DNA of 64,000 bases, taken from Andrena cerasifolii (lineage: Eukaryota; Arthropoda; Insecta; Hymenoptera; Andrenidae). Of this stretch, positions 54,501-64,000 are shown in pieces. The position numbers and the translations under genes are program-made. The notes under the pieces are model-generated. The model worked only from the letters and a program-made list of their open reading frames with translations. It was not told where the DNA came from and searched no databases. Numbering within the stretch: position 1 is the first letter of the stretch; every line of letters starts with the position of its first letter. The stretch covers positions 89,104-153,103 of the forward strand of contig NW_027484927.1 of NCBI RefSeq assembly GCF_050908995.1. The letters run 5' to 3'.

Positions 54501-57500
54501 AAAGGCCTGCGCCTCTTATTGGCAACTTTAAGGTGATGCCTTTGAAGCTGAAATTTAGTGTACATCTTTCCACTTCATGTTCTCCTGATACATTGGTCAA
54601 AACCTGCGAATATTTTCAGAATGCACATAATTGCGCTTTGTAACAGGAGAACATGCCGTCGAAAGAGATGGCACAAAGTAACGTCTCCGGAGAGCAAATC
54701 AATGAGGGAGAAGTGGCGCATGTGTTTCGAGACAGTGACTGATTAACGAAGAGACGCAGAATTTTCGAACACCTCTTGAAAGGCCTGCGCCTCTTATTGG
54801 CAACTTTAAGGCGATGCATTTGAAGCTGAAATTTAGTATACCTCATTCCACTTCATGTTCTCCTGATATAATGGCCAAAACCTGCGAATATTTTCAGAAT
54901 GCACAAAATTGCGCTTTTTAGCAGGAGATCATGCCGTCGAAAGAGATGGCACAAAGTAACGTCTCCGGAGAGCAAATCAATGAGCGAGAAGTGGCGCATG
55001 TGTTTCGAGACAGTGACTGTTTAACGAAGAGGCGCAGAATTTTCGAACACCTCTTGAAACGCCTGCGCCTCTTATTAGCAACTTAAAGGCGATGCCTTTG
55101 TATCTGAAATTTAGTATACCTCATTCCACTTCATGTTCCCCTGATATATTGGCCAAAACCTGCGAATATTTTCAGAATGCACAAAATTGCGCTTTGCAAC
55201 AGGAGAACATGCCGTCGAAAGAGATGGCACAAAGTAACGTCTCCGGAGAGCAAATCAATGAGCGAGAAGTGGCGCAGATGTTTCGAGACAGTGACTCTTG
55301 ACGAAGAGGAGCAGCATTTGCGAACGCCTCTTGAAAGGCCTGCGCCTCTTATTAGCAACTTTAAGGCGATGCCTTTGAATCTGAAATTTAGTATACCTCA
55401 TTCCACTTCATGTTCTCCTGATATATTGGCCAAAACCTGCGAATATTTTCAGAATGCACAAAATTGCGCTTTTTAGCAGGAGATCATGCCGTTGAAAGAG
55501 ATGGCACAAAGTAAAGTCTCCATAGAGCAAATCAAAGAGCGTGGAGTGGCGCAGATGTTTCGAGACAGTGACTGTTTAACGAAGAGACGCAGAATTTTGG
55601 AACGCCTCTTGAAAGGCCTGCGCCTTATATTTGCAACTTTAAGGCGATGCCTTTGAAGCTGGAATTTAGTATACCTCTTTCCACTTTATGTTCTCATGAT
55701 ATGTTGGCCAAAATCTGGCGAATATTTTCAGAATGCACAAAATTGCGCTTTGCAACAGGAGAACATGCCGTCGAAAGAGATGGCACAAAGTAACGTCTCC
55801 GGAGAGCAAATCAATGAGCGAGAAGTGGCGCAGATGTTTCGAGACAGTGACTCTTGACGAAGAGGAGCAGAATTTTCGAACGCCTCTTGAAAGGCCTGCG
55901 CCTCTTATTAGCAACTTTAAGGCGATGCCTTTGAATCTGAAATTTAGTATACCTCATTCCACTTCATGTTCTCCTGATATATTGGCCAAAACCTGCGAAT
56001 ATTTTCAGAATGCACAAAATTGCGCTTTTTAGCAGGAGATCATGCCGTTGAAAGAGATGGCACAAAGTAAAGTCTCCATAGAGCAAATCAAAGAGCGTGG
56101 AGTGGCGTAGATGTTTCGAGACAGTGACTGTTTAACGAAGAGACGCAGAATTTTGGAACGCCTCTTGAAAGGCCTGCGCCTTATATTTGCAACTTTAAGG
56201 CGATGCCTTTGAAGCTGAAATTTAGTATACCTCTTTCCACTTTATGTTCTCATGATATGTTGGCCAAAATCTGGCGAAAATTTTCAGAAGGCACAAAATT
56301 GCCCTTTGTAATAGGAGAACATGCCGTCGAAAGAGATGGCACAAAGTAACGTCTCCGGAGAGCAAATCAAAGAGCGAGAAGTGGCGCTGATGTTTCGAGA
56401 CAGTGACTGTTTAACGAAGAGACGCAGAATTTTCGAACACCTCTTGAAAGGCCTGCGCCTCTTATTGGCAACTTTAAGGTGATGCCTTTGAAGCTGAAAT
56501 TTAGTGTACATCTTTCCACTTCATGTTCTCCTGATACATTGGCCAAAACCTGCGAATATTTTCAGAATGCACATAATTGCGCTTTGTAACAGGAGAACAT
56601 GCCGTCGAAAGAGATGGCACAAAGTAAAGTCTCCGGAGAGCAAATCAATGAGGGAGAAGTGGCGCATGTGTTTCGAGAGAGTGACTGTTTAACGAAGAGA
56701 CGCAGAATTTTCGAACACCTCTTGAAAGGCCTGCGCCTCTTATTGGCAACTTTAAGGCGATGCATTTGAAGCTGAAATTTAGTATACCTCATTCCACTTC
56801 ATGTTCTTCTGATATATTGGCCAAAACCTGCGAATATTTTCAGAATGCACAAAATTGCGCTTTTTAGCAGGAGATCATGCCGTTGAAAGAGATGGCACAA
56901 TGTAAAGTCTCCATAGAGCAAATCAAAGAGCGAGGAGTGGCGCAGATGTTTCGAGACAGTGACTGTTTAAGGAAGAGACGCAGAATTTTCGAACACCTCT
57001 TGAAAGGCCTGCGCCTCTTATTGGCAACTTTAAGGCGATGCCTTTGAATCTGAAATTTAGTATACCTCATTCCACTTCATGTTCCCCTGATATATTGGCC
57101 AAAACCTGCGAATATTTTCAGAATGCACAAAATTGCGCTTTGTAACAGGAGAACATGCCGTCGAAAGAGATGGCACAAAGTAACGTCTCCGGAGAGCAAA
57201 TCAATGAGGGAGAAGTGGCGCATGTGTTTCGAGACAGTGACTGTTTAACGAAGAGACGCAGAATTTTCGAACACCTCTTGAAAGGCCTGCGCCTCTTATT
57301 GGCAACTTAAAGGCGATGCCTTTGTATCTGAAATTTAGTATACCTCATTCCACTTCATGTTCTCATGATGTATTGGCCAAAATCTGGCGAAAATTTTCAG
57401 AACGCACAAAATTGCGCTTTGTAACAGGAGAACATGCCGTCGAAAGGGATGGCACAAAGTAACGTCTCCGGAGAGCAAATCAAAGAGCGAGAAGTGGCGC

Positions 57501-57750
57501 AGATGTTTCGAGACAGTGACTCTTTAACGAAGAGGAGCAGAATTTTCGAACGCCTCTTGAAAGGCCTGCGCCTCTTATTAGCAACTTTAAGGCGATGCCT
57601 TTGAATCTGAAATTTAGTATACCTCATTCCACTTCATGTTCTCCTGATATATTGGCCAAAACCTGCGAATATTTTCAGAATGCACAAAATTGCGCTTTTT
57701 AGCAGGAGATCATGCCGTTGAAAGAGATGGCACAAAGTAAAGTCTCCATA
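51600..57750. repeat. Higher-order repeat, 3895 bp (14 units)
   Basis: Blocks at 51,771, 51,838, 52,389, 52,609, 52,969 and 53,502 all recur exactly 3895 bases on, at 55,666, 55,733, 56,284, 56,504, 56,864 and 57,397. The rare in-unit variant GTGGCGTAGATG (52,208) recurs at 56,103. Confidence 0.85.
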
Positions 57751-58149
57751 GAGCAAATCAAAGAGCGTGGAGTGGCGCAAATGTTTCGAGACAGTGACTG
57801 TTTAACGAAGAGACGCAGAATTTTGGAACGCCTCTTGAAAGGCCTGCGCCTTATATTTGCAACTTTAAGGCGATGCCTTTGAAGCTGGAATTTAGTATAC
57901 CTCTTTCCACTTTACGTTCTCATGATATGTTGGCCAAAATCTGGCGAATATTTTCCGAATGCACAAAATTGCCCTTTGTAATAGGAGAACATGCCGTGGA
58001 AAGACATGTCACAAAGTAACGTCTCCGGAGAGCAAATCAAAGAGCGAGACGTGGCGCATGTGTTTCGAGACAGTGACGGTTTAACGAAGAGACGCAGAAT
58101 TTTGGAACGCCTCTTGAAAGGCCTCCGCCTTATATTTGCAACTTTAAGG

Positions 58150-61100
58150 CGATGCCTTTGAAGCTGAAATTTATTATACCTCTTTCCACTTTATGTTCTC
58201 ATGATATGTTGGCCAACATCTGGCGAAAATTTTCAGAAGGCACAAAATTGCCCTTTGTAATAGGAGAACATGCCGTTGAAAGAGATGGCCCAATGTAAAG
58301 TCTCCATAGAGCAAATCAAAGAGCGAGGAGTGGCGCAGATGTTTCGAGACAGTGACTGTTTAACGAAGAGACGCAGAATTTTCGAACACCTCTTGAAAGG
58401 CCTGCGCCTCTTATTGGCAACTTTATGGCGATGCATTTGAAGCTGAAATTTAGTATACCTCTTTCCACTTCATGTTCTCATGATACATTGGCCAAAATCT
58501 GGCGAAAATTTTCTAAACGCACAAAATTGCGCTTTGTAACAGGAGAACATGCCGTCGAAAGAGATGGCACAAAGTAACGTCTCCGGAGAGCAAATCAATG
58601 AGCGAGAAGTGGCGCATGTGTTTTGAGACAGTGACTGTTTAAGGAAGAGACGCAGAATTTTCGAACACCTCTTGAAAGGCCTGCGCCTCTTATTGGCAAC
58701 TTTAAGGCGATGCCTTTGAAGCTGAAATTTAGTATACCTCATTCCACTTCATGTTCCCCTGATATATTGGCCAAAACCTGCGAATATTTTCAGAATGCAC
58801 AAAATTGCGCTTTGCAACAGGAGAACATGCCGTCGAAAGAGATGGCACAAAGTAACGTCTCCGGAGAGCAAATCAATGAGCGAGAAGTGGCGCATGTGTT
58901 TCGAGACAGAGACTGTTTAACGAAGAGGCGCAGAATTTTCGAACACCTCTTGAAACGCCTGCGCCTCTTATTAGCAACTTAAAGGCGATGCCTTTGTATC
59001 TGAAATTTAGTATACCTCATTCCACTTCATGTTCTCATGATATATTGGCCAAAATCTGGCGAAAATTTTCAGAACGCACAAAATTGCGCTTTGTAACAGG
59101 AGAACATGCCGTCGAAAGGGATGGCACAAAGTAACGTCTCCGGAGAGCAAATCAAAGAGCGTGGAGTGGCGCAGATGTTTCGAGACAGTGACTGTTTAAC
59201 GAAGAGACGCAGAATTTTGGAACGCCTCTTGAAAGGCCTGCGCCTCTTATTGGCAACTTTAAGGCGATGCCTTTGAATCTGAAATTTAGTATACCTCATT
59301 CCACTTCATGCTCCCCTGATATATTGGCCAAAACCTGCGAATATTTTCAGAATGCACAAAATTGCGCTTTGCAACAGGAGAACATGCCGTCGAAAGAGAT
59401 GGCACAAAGTAACGTCTCCGGAGAGCAAATCAATGAGCGAGAAGTGGCGCATGTGTTTCGAGACAGTGACTGTTTAACGAAGAGTCGCAGAATTTTCGAA
59501 CACCTCTTGAAACGCCTGCGCCTCTTATTAGCAACTTAAAGGCGATGCCTTTGTATCTGAAATTTAGTATACCTCATTCCACTTCATGTTCTCATGATAT
59601 ATTGGCCAAAATCTGGCGAAAATTTTCAGAACGCACAAAATTGCGCTTTGTAACAGGAGAACATGCCGTCGAAAGGGATGGCACAAAGTAACGTCTCCGG
59701 AGAGCAAATCAAAGAGCGTGGAGTGGCGCAGATGTTTCGAGACAGTGACTGTTTAACGAAGAGACGCAGAATTTTGGAACGCCTCTTGAAAGGCCTGCGC
59801 CTCTTATTGGCAACTTTAAGGCGATGCATTTGAAGCTGAAATTTAGTATACCTCATTCCACTTCATGTTCTCCTGATATATTGGCCAAAACATGCGAATA
59901 TTTTCAGAATGCACAAAATTGCGCTTTGTAATAGGAGATCATGCCGTTGAAAGAGATGGCACAATGTAAAGTCTCCATAGAGCAAATCAAAGAGCGAGGA
60001 GTGGCGCAGATGTTTCGAGACAGTGACTGTTTAACGAAGAGACGCAGAATTTTGGAACGCCTCTTGAAAGGCCTGCGCCTTATATTTGCAACTTTAAGGC
60101 GATGCCTTTGAAGCTGGAATTTAGTATACCTCTTTCCACTTTATGTTCTCATGATATGTTGGCCAAAATCTGGCGAATATTTTCCGAATGCACAAAATTG
60201 CCCTTTGTAATAGGAGAACATGCCGTCGAAAGACATGGCACAAAGTAACGTCTCCGGAGAGCAAATCAAAGAGCGAGAAGTGGCGCATGTGTTTCGAGAC
60301 AGTGACGGTTTAACGATGAGACGCAGAATTTTGGAACGCCTCTTGAAAGGCCTCCGCCTTATATTTGCAACTTTAAGGCGATGCCTTTGAAGCTGAAATT
60401 TATTATACCTCTTTCCACTTTATGTTCTCATGATATGTTGGCCAAAATCTGGCGAAAATTTTCAGAAGGCACAAAATTGCCCTTTGTAATAGGAGAACAT
60501 GCCGTTGAAAGAGATGGCACAATGTAAAGTCTCCATAGAGCAAATCAAAGAGCGAGGAGTGGCGCAGATGTTTCGAGACAGTGACTGTTTAACGAAGAGA
60601 CGCAGAATTTTCGAACACCTCTTGAAAGGCCTGCGCCTCTTATTGGCAACTTTATGGCGATGCATTTGAAGCTGAAATTTAGTATACCTCTTTCCACTTC
60701 ATGTTCTCATGATACATTGGCCAAAATCTGGCGAAAATTTTCTAAACGCACAAAATTGCGCTTTGTAACAGGAGAACATGCCGTCGAAAGAGATGGCACA
60801 AAGTAACGTCTCCGGAGAGCAAATCAATGAGCGAGAAGTGGCGCATGTGTTTTGAGACAGTGACTGTTTAAGGAAGAGACGCATAATTTTCGAACACCTC
60901 TTGAAAGGCCTGCGCCTCTTATTGGCAACTTTAAGGCGATGCCTTTGAATCTGAAATTTAGTATACCTCATTCCACTGCATGTTCCCCTGATATATTGGC
61001 CAAAACCTGCGAATATTTTCAGAATGCACAAAATTGCGCTTTGCAACAGGAGAACATGCCGTCGAAAGAGATGGCACAAAGTAACGTCTCCGGAGAGCAA

Positions 61101-64000
61101 ATCAATGAGCGGGAAGTGGCGCATGTGTTTCGAGACAGTGACTGTTTAACGAAGAGGCGCAGAATTTTCGAACACCTCTTGAAACGCCTGCGCCTCTTAT
61201 TAGCAACTTAAAGGCGATGCCTTTGTATCTGAAATTTAGTATACCTCATTCCACTTCATGTTCTCATGATATATTGGCCAAAATCTGGCGAAAATTTTCA
61301 GAACGCACAAAATTGCGCTTTGTAACAGGAGAACATGCCATCGAAAGGGATGGCACAAAGTAACGTCTCCGGAGAGCAAATCAAAGAGCTTGGAGTGGCG
61401 CAGATGTTTCGAGACAGTGACTGTTTAACGAAGAGACGCAGAATTTTGGAACGCCTCTTGAAAGGCCTGCGCCTCTTATTGGCAACTTTAAGGCGATGCA
61501 TTTGAAGCTGAAATTTAGTATACCTCATTCCACTTCATGTTCTCCTGATAAATTGGCCAAAACCTGCGAATATTTTCAGAATGCACAAAATTGCGCTTTG
61601 TAATAGGAGATCATGCCGTTGAAAGAGATGGCACAATGTAAAGTCTCCATAGAGCAAATCAAAGAGCGAGGAGTGGCGCAGATGTTTCGAGACAGTGACT
61701 GTTTAAGGAAGAGACGCAGAATTTTCGAACACCTCTTGAAAGGCCTGCGCCTCTTATTGGCAACTTTAAGGCGATGCCTTTGAATCTGAAATTTAGTATA
61801 CCTCATTCCACTTCATGTTCCCCTGATATATTGGCCAAAACCTGCGAATATTTTCAGAATGCACAAAATTGCGCTTTGTAACAGGAGAACATGCCGTCGA
61901 AAGAGATGGCACAAAGTAACGTCTCCGGAGAGCAAATCAATGAGCGAGAAGTGGCGCATGTGTTTCGAGACAGTGACTGTTTAACGAAGAGGCGCAGAAT
62001 TTTCGAACACCTCTTGAAACGCCTGCGCCTCTTATTAGCAACTTAAAGGCGATGCCTTTGTATCTGAAATTTAGTATACCTCATTCCACTTCATGTTCCC
62101 CTGATATATTGGCCAAAACCTGCGAATATTTTCAGAATGCACAAAATTGCGCTTTGCAACAGGAGAACATGCCGTCGAAAGAGATGGCACAAAGTAACGT
62201 CTCCGGAGAGCAAATCAATGAGCGAGAAGTGGCGCAGATGTTTCGAGACAGTGACTCTTGACGAAGAGGAGCAGAATTTGCGAACGCCTCTTGAAAGGCC
62301 TGCGCCTCTTATTAGCAACTTTAAGGCGATGCCTTTGAATCTGAAAATTAGTATACCTCATTCCACTTCATGTTCTCCTGATATATTGGCCAAAACCTGC
62401 GAATATTTTCAGAATGCACAAAATTGCGCTTTTTAGCAGGAGATCATGCCGTTGAAAGAGATGGCACAAAGTAAAGTCTCCATAGAGCAAATCAAAGAGC
62501 GTGGAGTGGCGCAGATGTTTCGAGACAGTGACTGTTTAACGAAGAGACGCAGAATTTTGGAACGCCTCTTGAAAGGCCTGCGCCTTATATTTGCAACTTT
62601 AAGGCGATGCCTTTGAAGCTGGAATTTAGTATACCTCTTTCCACTTTATGTTCTCATGATATGTTGGCCAAAATCTGGCGAATATTTTCAGAATGCACAA
62701 AATTGCGCTTTGCAACAGGAGAACATGCCGTCGAAAGAGATGGCCCAAAGTAACGTCTCCGGAGAGCAAATCAATGAGCGAGAAGTGGCGCAGATGTTTC
62801 GAGACAGTGACTCTTGACGAAGAGGAGCAGAATTTTCGAACGCCTCTTGAAAGGCCTGCGCCTCTTATTAGCAACTTTAAGGCGATGCCTTTGAAGCTGA
62901 AATTTATTATACCTCTTTCCACTTTATGTTCTCATGATATGTTGGCCAACATCTGGCGAAAATTTTCAGAAGGCACAAAATTGCCCTTTGTAATAGGAGA
63001 ACATGCCGTTGAAAGAGATGGCCCAATGTAAAGTCTCCATAGAGCAAATCAAAGAGCGAGGAGTGGCGCAGATGTTTCGAGACAGTGACTGTTTAACGAA
63101 GAGACGCAGAATTTTCGAACACCTCTTGAAAGGCCTGCGCCTCTTATTGGCAACTTTATGGCGATGCATTTGAAGCTGAAATTTAGTATACCTCTTTCCA
63201 CTTCATGTTCTCATGATACATTGGCCAAAATCTGGCGAAAATTTTCTAAACGCACAAAATTGCGCTTTGTAACAGGAGAACATGCCGTCGAAAGAGATGG
63301 CACAAAGTAACGTCTCCGGAGAGCAAATCAATGAGCGAGAAGTGGCGCATGTGTTTTGAGACAGTGACTGTTTAAGGAAGAGACGCAGAATTTTCGAACA
63401 CCTCTTGAAAGGCCTGCGCCTCTTATTGGCAACTTTAAGGCGATGCCTTCGAATCTGAAATTTAGTATACCTCATTCCACTTCATGTTCCCCTGATATAT
63501 TGGCCAAAACCTGCGAATATTTTCAGAATGCACAAAATTGCGCTTTGCAACAGGAGAACATGCCGTCGAAAGAGATGGCACAAAGTAACGTCTCCGGAGA
63601 GCAAATCAATGAGCGAGAAGTGGCGCATGTGTTTCGAGACAGAGACTGTTTAACGAAGAGGCGCAGAATTTTCGAACACCTCTTGAAACGCCTGCGCCTC
63701 TTATTAGCAACTTAAAGGCGATGCCTTTTTATCTGAAATTTAGTATACCTCATTCCACTTCATGTTCTCATGATATATTGGCCAAAATCTGGCGAAAATT
63801 TTCAGAACGCACAAAATTGCGCTTTGTAACAGGAGAACATGCCGTCGAAAGGGATGGCACAAAGTAACGTCTCCGGAGAGCAAATCAAAGAGCGTGGAGT
63901 GGCGCAGATGTTTCGAGACAGTGACTGTTTAACGAAGAGACGCAGAATTTTGGAACGCCTCTTGAAAGGCCTGCGCCTCTTATTGGCAACTTTAAGGCGA
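58150..64000. repeat. Higher-order repeat, 2229 bp (8 units) with a third copy 4733 bp on
   Basis: Blocks at 58,233, 58,470, 58,710 and 59,069 recur 2229 bases on. The blocks at 58,233, 58,470 and 58,710 recur again at 62,966, 63,203 and 63,443 (offset 4733 bases, 17 units). Confidence 0.8.

Larger units (their letters stand above)
50908..64000. repeat. ~278 bp satellite array, second segment (about 47 units, continues past the window)
   Basis: Same unit and same phase as the first segment: the array resumes at TTAAGGCGATGCC exactly where it stopped before the transposon. It contains the same subtype variants. No gene. Confidence 0.95.

Noticed and set aside
25931..64000. Dozens of 60-140 codon open frames on both strands of the satellite.
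   Set aside because: They recur with the 278 bp unit, occur in overlapping opposite frames at once, break at ordinary unit variants, and show no start context, domain or codon signal. They follow from the unit length and composition.
25931..64000. CRISPR-like array.
   Set aside because: The period is about 278 bases with no unique spacers; every base of the unit is repeated. This is a eukaryotic satellite.

Overview
The window is insect chromosomal DNA, probably hymenopteran. That lineage call rests on the overall look of the virus-like proteins, not on a search. It has GTATGT-type spliceosomal introns, a Maverick/Polinton element, an errantivirus-like retrotransposon with an envelope gene, a TTAA-flanked DNA transposon insertion and about 35 kb of a ~278 bp satellite. 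No ordinary host gene is visible. It reads as a transposon graveyard leading into satellite heterochromatin.

1-12,480: most of a Polinton (Maverick, adintovirus-like), a virus-sized integrating DNA element. A left block on the minus strand (25-3532) holds virion genes: major capsid, a small Asn-rich protein, minor capsid, adenain-type protease, a phospholipase A2/core-like fusion and an unknown 88-residue protein. A right block on the plus strand (3693-6954) holds the packaging ATPase, a DUF8207-like protein, a fibre-like coiled-coil protein and a chromodomain integrase. The blocks diverge from a TATA-containing spacer near 3568. A protein-primed family B DNA polymerase (7263-10974, minus) faces the integrase and contains a 77 bp intron. 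Beyond it is an unrecognised two-exon gene (11548-12200), and a broken relative of that gene lies between polymerase and integrase. Nearly every large gene carries stops, frameshifts or catalytic substitutions, so the copy is dead.

12,860-25,050: almost pure A/T low-complexity sequence. It encloses a minus-strand errantivirus-like element (gag remnant, protease, RT-RNase H, integrase, envelope; 23,185 to 16,442), also broken at several points, and two small non-AT islands. 25,051-25,930 looks like a solo LTR in plus orientation.

25,931-64,000: a tandem satellite of about 278-279 bp per unit (roughly 125 units), organised in several nested higher-order repeats. It is interrupted once, at 48,036-50,907, by a 2872 bp element with 13 bp terminal inverted repeats and a TTAA target duplication (piggyBac-like, without a recognisable transposase). 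The short open frames throughout the satellite are by-products of the repeat and are not annotated as genes.
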